From: Bradyrhizobium iriomotense
GTDB lineage: Bacteria > Pseudomonadota > Alphaproteobacteria > Rhizobiales > Xanthobacteraceae
DNA length: 64,000 bases
Direction: 5' to 3'
Assembly: GCF_030160715.1 (NCBI RefSeq)
Contig: NZ_BSOW01000024.1
Span: forward strand, 96,016 to 160,015
Shown: piece by piece, positions 7,910-15,157 of the stretch
Layout: the number at the start of each line of letters is the position of its first letter
Position numbering within the stretch: the stretch's first letter is position 1
Position numbers and translations under genes: made by a program
Notes under the pieces: generated by a model
Database searches by the model: none
What the model was told of the DNA's origin: nothing
The model's input: only the letters and a program-made list of their open reading frames with translations

Positions 7910-8995
7910 TCAATCATCCACATCGTCCTGCGTGCGCCCGAACAGGTGCACGATGCCGGGGGTTGCGATGGTCACGAACACGAAGCGTGACAGATGATGC
8001 GCGCCGACGAAGATCGGGTCGATGTGCAGGGTCAGCGCCAGCGCCAGCATGGCGTCCATCGCGCCCGGCGCGAAGGCGACGATGACGTCGGAAAACTTCA
8101 CATGGGTCGTCAGCACGACGATCGCGACGAAGATGCCGGAGATCGCGATCGCGATCGCAAACGAGCCGAGCGCCGCGTTGATGTGGCCGGCGAGGGTCTT
8201 GATCTTCATCCGCGCAAAGCGGCTGCCGATCAGCGCGCCGATGCCGACCAGCGCCACGCCGCGCACCCAGTTCGGCAGGCCGCCTTCGACCCATCCCGCC
8301 CCGTGCAGCACGCTTGAGGCGATCATCGCGCCGAACATCCAGCTCGCGGGGAATTTGGCGAGCCGCAACAGCAGCGATAGCGCGAGCGAGGCGACGACGA
8401 GAATCAGGAGCTCGAACGGCGAGGCGATCGTGGTCGTCAGCGACGGCGCCGCCGAGGGCGCGACGCCCGCGATCGCCAGCACCAGCGGCAGCGCCGCGGT
8501 GAGGATGATCACGCGCATGGTCTGCACCACTGCGATCCCCGGCAGATCGGCGCCGCGCTCGACCGCCAGAATCGTGATCTGCGACAGCGCGCCGGGGCTT
8601 CCGGCGAGAAAGGCCGAGGTGCGGTCCCAGCCATGGATGCGTTGCAGGTAATAGCTCGAGCCGAAGGTCGAGCAGAAGGTCGCAAGCGCGAGCAGTCCGA
8701 TCGTCAGCGGATAGGCGCTGACCTGCTGGATCAGATGACGCGAAACGACGGACCCCAGGGAGATGCCGAGCAGCACCAGCACGGTCTGCGTCAGGATCGG
8801 CGGCACCGCGAGCGGGCGGCCGGCGATTGCGGCGATCCCGACCGCGATCATGGCGCCCGAGATCAGTCCGCCCGGCAGGTTAGCGAACAGGAAGACCAGT
8901 CCGCCGACTGTGCCGATGACCAGCGCCTCGACGGCGCTCAAAACCTTGGCGCGGGACGGCAGCTGAAAGGGCAGGGAGGCGGTGATTTGCTTCAC
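7910..8995 (-). CDS. AbrB-family membrane protein (PF05145)
   Basis: A 361-residue polytopic membrane protein with about ten hydrophobic helices arranged as two similar halves. Both halves carry the family's Gly-rich segments (LPGGLISGAMIAVG in the first; FPASWMFGAMIASSVLH in the second). It matches the membrane AbrB family, often annotated as an AbrB family transcriptional regulator or ammonia monooxygenase-like protein, although it has no DNA-binding domain. It is probably a transporter. The start codon is GTG at 8995. It is monocistronic, convergent with dsbB. The substrate is unknown. Confidence 0.8.
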   Translation of the reverse strand: MKQITASLPFQLPSRAKVLSAVEALVIGTVGGLVFLFANLPGGLISGAMIAVGIAAIAGRPLAVPPILTQTVLVLLGISLGSVVSRHLIQQVSAYPLTIGLLALATFCSTFGSSYYLQRIHGWDRTSAFLAGSPGALSQITILAVERGADLPGIAVVQTMRVIILTAALPLVLAIAGVAPSAAPSLTTTIASPFELLILVVASLALSLLLRLAKFPASWMFGAMIASSVLHGAGWVEGGLPNWVRGVALVGIGALIGSRFARMKIKTLAGHINAALGSFAIAIAISGIFVAIVVLTTHVKFSDVIVAFAPGAMDAMLALALTLHIDPIFVGAHHLSRFVFVTIATPGIVHLFGRTQDDVDD

Positions 8996-9083
8996 ACCGC
9001 CTTATGGCAAATCGGAAAGACGCGCACAATTGCAGCCATGTCATGCCGCAATGCGCGCGCCTCTCAGAGCGAATGTGACGGAA

Positions 9084-9353
9084 TTACTTCGCGGCGGGGG
9101 CGGCGGTGCCGGCCTTCGCGGTCTTGATGCAGTCGGAGCGGAATTTCTTGCGCTCCTTGCCGTGCAGGCCCTTGGCATCGGCCTGCTTGGAGCATTCCTG
9201 CGATTCGGCCGAGCGCTCCTTCGGGGCCTTCTTGTCGGTCGTGGTGGTCGCGGCATCGCTCTTGGCTGCCGGCGCGGCGGTCTGCGCGAAGGCGGTACCG
9301 GTGGCGAACAGGGAGGCGAGGGCGACGACGGCGAGGCGCGAGGCGAGGGTCAT
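9084..9353 (-). CDS. PsiF-repeat exported protein
   Basis: An 89-residue protein with a signal peptide (MTLASRLAVVALASLFATGTAFA) and a low-complexity Ala/Thr/Lys linker. A single PsiF-like repeat follows, with spaced cysteines (SQECSKQADAKGLHGKERKKF, then SDCIKTAK). E. coli PsiF is phosphate-starvation inducible, but the biochemical role of the repeat is not known and no Pho box was found here. The start at 9353 is chosen because the signal peptide begins there; an in-frame ATG three codons earlier is also possible. Confidence 0.75.
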   Translation of the reverse strand: MTLASRLAVVALASLFATGTAFAQTAAPAAKSDAATTTTDKKAPKERSAESQECSKQADAKGLHGKERKKFRSDCIKTAKAGTAAPAAK

Positions 9354-9551
9354 GTGTTGCACTCTTGGTTGTAAATTGAGAAGGGCGGAGAACGTCGGCC
9401 CGCATTGCTGAACGCCACATGAATGGACTGCGCGCCGCGATCACTAAATTTTGGCCGCGAAAAGCATCGCTTCCTTGTCGGACGCCGCCGACACGCTAGG
9501 ATAGTGATCCCAATTTGCTTCCCCGGGGCAGGTCAAAGGAGGAGACGAAGG

Positions 9552-10046
9552 ATGACCATTCAGACAAAATTGTTCTGCGCAATTGCAGCATCGAGCGTCG
9601 CGGCGTTGCTCGCGACGGCTCCGGCGAAGGCGCTGACCACGCAGGAATGCAGCGCCAAGTATCAAGCGGCCAAGAAGGAGGGCACGCTTGGCAGCATGAA
9701 GTGGAATGATTTCCGCAAAGCGCAGTGCGGTGCGGACGCAACTCCCGCCGCGGCTCCCGCGGCCGCCGCACCGGCGCCGGCTGCTCCGGCCGAGCCGAAA
9801 CAGGCGAAGAAGGAAGCCGCGCCCGCTGCGGCCCCCGCACCGACGATGCCGGTCGGCAACGCGATCTTCCCGAACGCGGTTGATCCGAAATATGCCAAGG
9901 AGACCGCGGGCAAGGCCCGCCTGCACACCTGCGTCGACCAGTACAATTCCAACAAGACGACCAACGCCAATGGCGGCATGAAGTGGATCGAGAAGGGCGG
10001 CGGCTACTACAGCGAATGCAACAAGCGGCTGAAGGGCGCCGCGTAA
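9552..10046 (+). CDS. secreted protein with PsiF-like Cys motifs and an Ala/Pro-rich linker
   Basis: A 164-residue exported protein with signal peptide MTIQTKLFCAIAASSVAALL, cleaved after about residue 24 (APAKA). The first half contains TTQECSAKYQAAKKEG...GSMKWNDFRKAQC. A long Ala/Pro/Lys linker follows, and the second half repeats a related pattern (CVDQYNSNKTTNANGGMKW, then YYSECNKRLKG). The two halves look like a duplicated about 35-residue cysteine-containing unit. A GGAGG-type ribosome site (AAAGGAGGAG) lies just upstream of 9552. It is divergent from the PsiF-like gene, which carries a similar C-x-K-Q/YxxAK motif. Function unknown. Confidence 0.7.
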   Translation: MTIQTKLFCAIAASSVAALLATAPAKALTTQECSAKYQAAKKEGTLGSMKWNDFRKAQCGADATPAAAPAAAAPAPAAPAEPKQAKKEAAPAAAPAPTMPVGNAIFPNAVDPKYAKETAGKARLHTCVDQYNSNKTTNANGGMKWIEKGGGYYSECNKRLKGAA

Positions 10047-10062
10047 GGCTTGAAACGTATCG

Positions 10063-10087
10063 GCGGCCGGGGCAACGCTCCGGCCGC
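10063..10087. terminator. hairpin between convergent genes
   Basis: Arms GCGGCCGG (10063-10070) and CCGGCCGC (10080-10087) flank a 9-nt loop exactly between the secreted-protein stop codon and the convergent TetR-gene stop. There is no T-run. Confidence 0.45.
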
Positions 10088-10642
10088 TCAGTCGTTCGCG
10101 AGCAGCTTCTCTGCCGACCTTGCAATCATCTGCGCTCGCTTGCGCGGGCCGCGCTCGACGAAGAGCAGGCTTTGGCCGAACACGAAGCAGTAGAACAGGA
10201 AGGCCTGCGCATCGGCCTCATCGGTGCCGAGGCCCGTCGCTCGATAGAGCTCCGCGACATGTTTGAGACGCGCCGCGTCGACGCTTGCCACCGCTGACGC
10301 CGCAGTCTCGTCGGCTCTCGCCCACTGCCGGATCGCGAGCTCGATAGCCATGGCGGCCGGGTTCATGCGTTCGGAATAAAGCTGGATCACCGCCTTCAGC
10401 CGCTCGCGCGGGCTTTGTCCGTCGAGGCTCGTCTGCTGCGCGATCGCTTCCGTGCGTCCCTCGCGCCAGCGTTCCAGCATCGCGCCCAGCAGCGCGGCGC
10501 GGTCGGCGAAGCGGCGGTAGAAGCCGCCCTTGGTGACGCCGAGATTTTTCGCGAGCACCTCGACCCGCACGCCCTCGACCCCGGTGCGGGCAAGCTCCGC
10601 GAAGGCCGCCTCGACCCAGACATCGCCTTTGGCATCACTCAT
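10088..10642 (-). CDS. TetR-family transcriptional regulator
   Basis: A 184-residue regulator. The N-terminal TetR_N helix-turn-helix covers about residues 8-55, with the characteristic AFAELARTGVEGVRVEVLAK and VTKGGFYRRFADRAALL. The C-terminal about 130 residues are the helical ligand/dimer domain. The chosen ATG at 10642 leaves a five-residue pre-HTH tail. It is divergent from an acyl-CoA thioesterase gene. The 98-bp interval contains two similar palindromes at 10665 and 10700 that are good candidates for its own operators, implying autorepression and control of the thioesterases. Confidence 0.92.
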   Translation of the reverse strand: MSDAKGDVWVEAAFAELARTGVEGVRVEVLAKNLGVTKGGFYRRFADRAALLGAMLERWREGRTEAIAQQTSLDGQSPRERLKAVIQLYSERMNPAAMAIELAIRQWARADETAASAVASVDAARLKHVAELYRATGLGTDEADAQAFLFYCFVFGQSLLFVERGPRKRAQMIARSAEKLLAND

Positions 10643-10664
10643 GAATTCGCCTCTCACCGAGGTT

Positions 10665-10681
10665 TGATACGGTGCCGTATT
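10665..10681. promoter_or_regulatory. candidate TetR operator 1 (imperfect palindrome)
   Basis: TGATACG-GTGC-CGTATTG shares its left half and most of its right half with the perfect palindrome at 10700. It lies 22 bp upstream of the TetR start codon, where bound repressor would block its transcription. Confidence 0.6.
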
Positions 10682-10699
10682 GCTAACCCGCCATGGGCC

Positions 10700-10717
10700 T
10701 GATACGCTACCGTATCA
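10700..10717. promoter_or_regulatory. candidate TetR operator 2 (perfect palindrome)
   Basis: TGATACG-CTAC-CGTATCA is a perfect 7-bp inverted repeat around a 4-bp centre. It lies 23 bp before the thioesterase ATG at 10741 and 35 bp from operator 1. Confidence 0.65.
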
Positions 10718-10740
10718 AAATCAAAAGGCGGGAAACGGCG

Positions 10741-11166
10741 ATGCAGGAGGCGACCTATCGCGGCACGGTCTATCCGTGGCAATGCGACCATGTCGGCCAC
10801 ATGAACATCATGTGGTATGTCGGCAAGTTCGACGAGGCCAACTGGAATCTGTTCGCGCGCCTCGGGCTGACGCCGAGCTATCTGCGCAGCTCAGGCCGCG
10901 GTATGGCCGCGGTGCAGCAGAACATCACCTACAAGCGCGAGCTGCTCGCCGGCGACATCATCGCGATTCGCAGCATTGTGCTCGAGCTCCGCGAGAAATC
11001 GATCCGCTTCCGCCACGAGATGAGCAACGCCGAGACCGGCGAGATCGCCGCAACTTGCGAGATCACCGCGGTGCACATGGACCGAGCGGCGCGCAAGTCG
11101 ACGCCGTTCGAAGCCGTCATCCGCGAGACCGCAATGCGGCATCTCGCCGAGCCGGTCATGGCGTGA
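10741..11166 (+). CDS. acyl-CoA thioesterase, 4HBT hot-dog fold
   Basis: A 141-residue single hot-dog-domain protein. The N-terminal motif WQCDHVGHMNIMWYVGKFD contains the family's catalytic aspartate (D in CDHVGHMN). IIAIRSIVLELREKSIRFRHEM forms the central strands. Members hydrolyse acyl-CoA or 4-hydroxybenzoyl-CoA thioesters. The ATG at 10741 starts just before the domain. It forms a two-gene unit with the PaaI-type thioesterase four bases downstream and is divergent from a TetR regulator, with palindromic operators between them. TetR control by acyl-CoA, as in FadR/PsrA-like systems, is a reasonable inference. Confidence 0.88.
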   Translation: MQEATYRGTVYPWQCDHVGHMNIMWYVGKFDEANWNLFARLGLTPSYLRSSGRGMAAVQQNITYKRELLAGDIIAIRSIVLELREKSIRFRHEMSNAETGEIAATCEITAVHMDRAARKSTPFEAVIRETAMRHLAEPVMA

Positions 11167-11170
11167 CGCG

Positions 11171-11638
11171 ATGACCACCTTCGAGCCCAGGAATCCCGAT
11201 TTTCGCGCGGCCGCAACCCGACTGTTCGACGGCCAGCCGGTGATGCGCACACTCGGCATCTCGCTCGCGCGCCTTGCGCCGGGCGAGGCGGAGCTGGCGA
11301 TGGATTATGCGGCCGGCTTCACCCAGCAGAACGGCTTCGTGCATGCCGGCATCATCACCGCAGGCCTCGACAATGCCTGCGGCGTTGCCGCTTTCACGCT
11401 GATGCCACGCCAAGCCGACATCCTCACCGTCGAGTTCAAGACCAACCTGCTCGCGCCGGCGCGGGGCGAGGGCTTCGTCTTCAGGGCCGAGGTGGTCAAG
11501 CCGGGCCGCACGCTCACTTTCTGCGAGGCCAAGGCCTTCGCGCGGCAGGACGGTGCGACGACGCTGGTTGCGACCATGACCGCCACGCTGGTGGCGCTGG
11601 TCCGCCGCGACGCGGCGCAAGCCAGCTCTCCTGCCTGA
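11171..11638 (+). CDS. PaaI-type thioesterase, hot-dog fold
   Basis: A 155-residue hot-dog protein. The core segment NGFVHAGIITAGLDNACG has the conserved His-Ala-Gly of the PaaI/YigI-like group, and ILTVEFKTNLLAPARGEGFVF follows. PaaI-type enzymes hydrolyse phenylacetyl-CoA and other aryl or medium-chain acyl-CoA thioesters. The gene starts four bases after the stop of the 4HBT gene, so both are almost certainly co-transcribed under the TetR-like regulator. Two different thioesterases in one operon suggest a role in relieving acyl-CoA accumulation. No phenylacetate degradation genes are nearby. Confidence 0.85.
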   Translation: MTTFEPRNPDFRAAATRLFDGQPVMRTLGISLARLAPGEAELAMDYAAGFTQQNGFVHAGIITAGLDNACGVAAFTLMPRQADILTVEFKTNLLAPARGEGFVFRAEVVKPGRTLTFCEAKAFARQDGATTLVATMTATLVALVRRDAAQASSPA

Positions 11639-11773
11639 GCCAAATGCGGCTGGGATAGCCCGTATACCGTTTTTTCGGCTGTCATTACCGGCGCCGCACT
11701 CTATATGCTGGTGCGTAACGCTTCTGCGCCTCAGGCCGTAGAAGCACCGACGGGGCCGAACTGGGACGGGTTT

Positions 11774-12436
11774 ATGATCGGACTTGAAGACAAACCAACG
11801 CGGCGCGTGGCGCTGACGCTGATCGGGGCTGGCGCGGTGCTCGCAGGCGGCCTCCGCACCAGCTGCGCGGCGACGGCCGATGACGATACCATTCTGACCG
11901 AAGCCGCCGTGCTGCGCGATCCCGACGTGCCCGTGATCGGCAACCGTGACGGCGACATCACCATCGTCGAATGGTCCGATTATCAATGTCCCTATTGCCG
12001 CCGCGTCGAGCCGGAGCTGCGCCAGATCGTCCAGGACGACGGCAAGGTCCGGCTGGTGCTGAAGGACTGGCCGATCCTCGGGCCGGTCTCGGTAGCCGCG
12101 GCGCGGATGGCGCTCGCGGCCAAATTCCAGGACAAGTACGACCAGGCGCATGATGCGATGATGGGCGTGAATTCGCGCCTGACCGAGCCGCGCATCAATG
12201 AGCTGTTGGCGGGCGCCGGCGTCGACATGGATCGCCTGAAGCGCGATCTCGCCGGCCGCGCCAAGGACATCGACGCGATCCTGAAACGCAACAGCAATCA
12301 GGCCGAGGCCTTCGGCTTCCGCGGCACGCCGTCTTTCATCGTCGGCAAATTCCGAGTGCCGGGCGTGCTTACCATGGCCGAGTTCGAGCAGGCGATCGCG
12401 GACGCGCGCAAGGCGAAGGCAGGCAAAAGCAACTGA
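11774..12436 (+). CDS. DsbA-family thiol:disulfide oxidoreductase with Tat-like signal
   Basis: A 220-residue protein. The N-terminus MIGLEDKPTRRVALTLIGAG has paired arginines before a hydrophobic stretch, as in a twin-arginine signal. The thioredoxin-fold domain has the active site C72-P-Y-C75 in EWSDYQCPYCRR, and the cis-proline strand RGTPSFIVGKFRVPG near the C-terminus. This is the Com1/DsbA-like arrangement used for periplasmic disulfide formation. The start at 11774 is preferred because it begins at the signal sequence, although the frame is open from 11705. It is a single gene, followed by a strong bidirectional hairpin. Confidence 0.85.
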   Translation: MIGLEDKPTRRVALTLIGAGAVLAGGLRTSCAATADDDTILTEAAVLRDPDVPVIGNRDGDITIVEWSDYQCPYCRRVEPELRQIVQDDGKVRLVLKDWPILGPVSVAAARMALAAKFQDKYDQAHDAMMGVNSRLTEPRINELLAGAGVDMDRLKRDLAGRAKDIDAILKRNSNQAEAFGFRGTPSFIVGKFRVPGVLTMAEFEQAIADARKAKAGKSN

Positions 12437-12455
12437 GCGCGGTCAGTCGAGACAA

Positions 12456-12484
12456 AGGCGCCGTCGCGGATAGCGACGGCGCCT
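12456..12484. terminator. bidirectional terminator hairpin
   Basis: Perfect 12-bp arms AGGCGCCGTCGC (12456-12467) and GCGACGGCGCCT (12473-12484) with a 5-nt loop, between two convergent genes. Confidence 0.65.
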
Positions 12485-12512
12485 CGTCAATGGATTGCTG
12501 ACTAGAACCCGC

Positions 12513-12713
12513 TTATTTCGACGAAATCCTCACCCAGTCCTTGTGCGCGCGGTCCACCAGCGCGTCCCAGTCGGCCTTGGCGACATCCCAGTTTACGATG
12601 GTGCGATTGGTCGCTGCGACCTCACCGCTGGCAGATGTCTGCATCGAGTCGTGAATGTAGACGCCGACGCCAAGCAGCAGCGCGCCCAAAATCATTCCGA
12701 ACAAAGTCTTCAT
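12513..12713 (-). CDS. small membrane-anchored protein, predicted sigma-EcfG regulon member
   Basis: A 66-residue protein with one N-terminal membrane helix (MKTLFGMILGALLLGVGVYI) followed by a polar exported or cytosolic tail containing WDVAKADWDALVDRAHKDWVRIS. A good GGAGG ribosome site precedes the ATG at 12713. The strongest clue is the promoter: GGAAC, a 16-bp spacer and CGTT lie just upstream, which matches the general-stress sigma factor EcfG consensus of Bradyrhizobium. The protein itself is not recognisable, but stress induction is predicted. Confidence 0.7.
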   Translation of the reverse strand: MKTLFGMILGALLLGVGVYIHDSMQTSASGEVAATNRTIVNWDVAKADWDALVDRAHKDWVRISSK

Positions 12714-12737
12714 AGTGAACCTCCGGTGACCGGCAAT

Positions 12738-12762
12738 AACGTAAGTGCCCAACAAGAGTTCC
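12738..12762 (-). promoter_or_regulatory. sigma-EcfG type promoter
   Basis: On the minus strand GGAAC (12762-12758) is followed by a 16-bp spacer and CGTT (12741-12738). This is an exact match to the alphaproteobacterial general-stress promoter. It leaves a short leader with GGAGG before the ATG at 12713. Confidence 0.6.
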
Positions 12763-12794
12763 CGGTCAGTGCGGCGAGGATATGGACGACCTGT

Positions 12795-13865
12795 TCACCC
12801 GCCATTCAGCCATTGCAGCAACTGCGCATTGATCTCGCGGGGATAGCAATGGCTGAGGTCGTCGATCTCGCGATAGGTGGCGTCGGCGCCGGCGGCAGAC
12901 AGGGTTGACTGCGTCTGCCGCGCGACCTGCACGGGAAACATCCAGTCGAGCCGGCCGTGGGTGATGAAAACCGGCAACCCTTGCAGGCGCGCGTCGTCCG
13001 CCGTCTCCGCCATCAGCGGATGGAACGCCGCGGAGACCGGCGCAAGATGCGTGAAGGGCGAGGCGGCCTCGAGCCCGCTGACATAGCAGAACGTGCCGCC
13101 GTCGCTCATGCCGGTCAAAAGCAGGCGAGACGGATCGACATTCCACAGGCCGCGGACGGTTTCGAGGATGCGTGCAAGATTGGGAGTGTCCGCGTCGTCG
13201 CCCATCAGCGCCCAGGTCGGACCCGTCGCAGTCGGCGCGATCAGGATCGCACCGATGCTGCGTGCGTCGCGCAGCCAGCTCCACAGGAAGCCGCGGCCAT
13301 TGCCGCTGCCGCCATGCAGCGCCATCACCAGCGGCCAGGGCCGATCGGGCGTGTAGTATTCCGGCACGTAGAGCGAGTAGCCGCCGCGGCTGCCGGGTTC
13401 GTTGTTGCGATGGAAGATACCGGTCTGACCGATGGGAGCCTCGGATAGCCGGGTCAGCAGATCTTCGTCCTCGCGCATTGCGGCGTTGAGAAAGAAGCTG
13501 CTCACCGGCGGAAATTTCGCCGCAAGCGGATAGAGCGCCTCCTGCGCGCGCGGCAGGTGGCGCAGCGCGCGGAAGACGGCGACGAGATCGCCATTGCCGG
13601 CTTGAACGGTCCGCAGGCCGACGAATGCGGCGAGCGTTTCCTCGCAGGCGCGATCAAGCGAGCTCCGCATGTCGGCAAAGGCGTGCGGCCAATCGGAGAG
13701 CTGCGACCGCGCGGCCTGCAACGCCACATCCGGGGTGCCGATCGCAGACATGACGGAGTCGAAAGCCGGCGGATGCAGGTGCCGCGCGACGAAGCCGAGC
13801 GCCTCCAGCGCATCGAGCAGCGGCGGCAGCACGGCCACGATGTCGTCCACCACAGCCTCGCTCAT
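12795..13865 (-). CDS. alpha/beta hydrolase (polyhydroxybutyrate-depolymerase/carboxylesterase-like)
   Basis: A 356-residue protein in two parts. The N-terminal about 150 residues are helical and unassigned. The C-terminal half is an alpha/beta hydrolase with oxyanion motif LVMALHGGSGNG, nucleophile elbow TGMSDGG (Ser), acid region THGRLDWMFPV and a late histidine in LSHCYPRE. The frame continues open to 14198, but that part overlaps the upstream gene and encodes only shadow sequence, so the ATG at 13865 is chosen. It lies 50 bp downstream of, and probably co-transcribed with, the degenerate PDZ protease gene. The substrate is unknown: esters or polyesters are possible. Confidence 0.8.
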   Translation of the reverse strand: MSEAVVDDIVAVLPPLLDALEALGFVARHLHPPAFDSVMSAIGTPDVALQAARSQLSDWPHAFADMRSSLDRACEETLAAFVGLRTVQAGNGDLVAVFRALRHLPRAQEALYPLAAKFPPVSSFFLNAAMREDEDLLTRLSEAPIGQTGIFHRNNEPGSRGGYSLYVPEYYTPDRPWPLVMALHGGSGNGRGFLWSWLRDARSIGAILIAPTATGPTWALMGDDADTPNLARILETVRGLWNVDPSRLLLTGMSDGGTFCYVSGLEAASPFTHLAPVSAAFHPLMAETADDARLQGLPVFITHGRLDWMFPVQVARQTQSTLSAAGADATYREIDDLSHCYPREINAQLLQWLNGG

Positions 13866-13915
13866 CTGCTCGCGTTCCTGTTCTGCTTGCGTGCGGCCTG
13901 GCAGTGCAAGCCTGT

Positions 13916-14887
13916 TCAGTGCAATCTTGGTGCCTTCAACAGCTTCATGCGGTCGGTCGAGGTCACCGTCACGTCGAAGGTGACGCCTTCGTGGTGCACC
14001 GTCAGGGGCACGTCGACGCCCGCGGTACCGAGCCCCCACAGCCTGCGGTAGAAGCCTGTCTGGCTCGTCACTTTCTCGCCATCGACGGCCAGGATGACGT
14101 CGCCGGTCTTGAGCTCGGCGCGCGCCGCCGGCCCGTTTGACGAGATGCCGATGATCACCACGCGGCGATCGATCTCGGTCGAAAACAGCCCGAGCCACGG
14201 CCGCGCCGGCTTGTTGACGCGGCCGAATTGACGCAAATCGTCCAGGATCGGCGTGAGCAGGTCGATCGGCACGACCATGTTGACGTGCTCGGCCTTGCCA
14301 TCGCGTTCGCGCTCGAGCTGGAGCGAGCCGATTCCGATCAGCTCGCCGCGATCGTTGAACAGCCCCGTGCCACCCCAGTTCGGATGGGCGGGATAGGTGA
14401 AGATCGCCTCATCCAGCAGATATTCCCAGTAGCCCGCGAATTCCTGCTTGGCCACAATCTGGCTCGCGACCGAGCGCGTGCGCCCGCCGGCGCCGCCGAC
14501 CACGACGCGATCGCCGGTCCTGGTCGCGGCCGACGAGCCGAGCGGAACGGGCGCAATGTCGAGCTTGCCAAGCGCCTGCACCAGGCCGAAGCCGGTGACC
14601 TGGTCGAAACCCACGACATGGCCTTCCATCACGCGTCCGTCGCCAAGATGCAGCCATACCGCTTCCGCCTCGGTAATGAGGTAGCCGATGGTCAGCACCA
14701 GTCCGTCATCGATCACGATGCCATTGCCGGCGCGCTCGGTGCCGAGCGTCTCGGCGCTGAAGGCGTCCGGCGGAATGATGGAATGCAGGCCGACGACGGA
14801 GGAGAGCACACGGTCGAGATCGAATCCATAGTCGCCGGTATGCGGCTGATGTGCCGGCGGCACTCTCCATTCAGTCAGAGCGGGCAT
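13916..14887 (-). CDS. HtrA/S1C-like PDZ protein lacking the catalytic triad
   Basis: A 323-residue homologue of trypsin-like S1C (Deg/HtrA) proteases with a C-terminal PDZ domain (about 215-310: PWLGLFS, VIIGISSNGPAARAELKTGDVILAVDGEKV). The fold motifs are present but the catalytic positions are not. The His position in the strand GLVLTIGYLI is Tyr (TNxHV expected). The Asp loop reads DQVTGFGLVQ with Gly at the Asp position. The Ser loop reads PNWGGTG, with Trp replacing Ser of GNSGG. There is no signal peptide, so it is likely cytoplasmic. The start at 14887 is preceded by AGGAGAG. It is followed by a hydrolase gene in the same direction. A scaffold or regulatory role is likely. Confidence 0.8.
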   Translation of the reverse strand: MPALTEWRVPPAHQPHTGDYGFDLDRVLSSVVGLHSIIPPDAFSAETLGTERAGNGIVIDDGLVLTIGYLITEAEAVWLHLGDGRVMEGHVVGFDQVTGFGLVQALGKLDIAPVPLGSSAATRTGDRVVVGGAGGRTRSVASQIVAKQEFAGYWEYLLDEAIFTYPAHPNWGGTGLFNDRGELIGIGSLQLERERDGKAEHVNMVVPIDLLTPILDDLRQFGRVNKPARPWLGLFSTEIDRRVVIIGISSNGPAARAELKTGDVILAVDGEKVTSQTGFYRRLWGLGTAGVDVPLTVHHEGVTFDVTVTSTDRMKLLKAPRLH

Positions 14888-15157
14888 AAAGCTCTCTCCT
14901 TGCTGGTCTCTTGGCCTTTCGGCGTCGCTTCCGGTATTTGCGGCAACGAGCAAGGCGCGAAGCATCGGCAATGTATGCCTCGAAGGGCGGTCTTGAAAGA
15001 CCGTTGGAACAGTTGGCCGACGCGAATTGATGAAATCGGTGTCAGACTGCGTGCCGCTTCGGCCGCATGGCTGCTGTCCCGGCCGGTGCTAGGCGGGCTG
15101 AAGCGAAGCTGCTAACCATTGCCGCTTCGTTTGACCAAGGGATCACGGACGACAAGC

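Noticed and set aside
13866..14198. N-terminal extension of the alpha/beta hydrolase frame
   Set aside because: It runs inside the upstream protease-like gene in another frame; the ATG at 13865 starts normal sequence.
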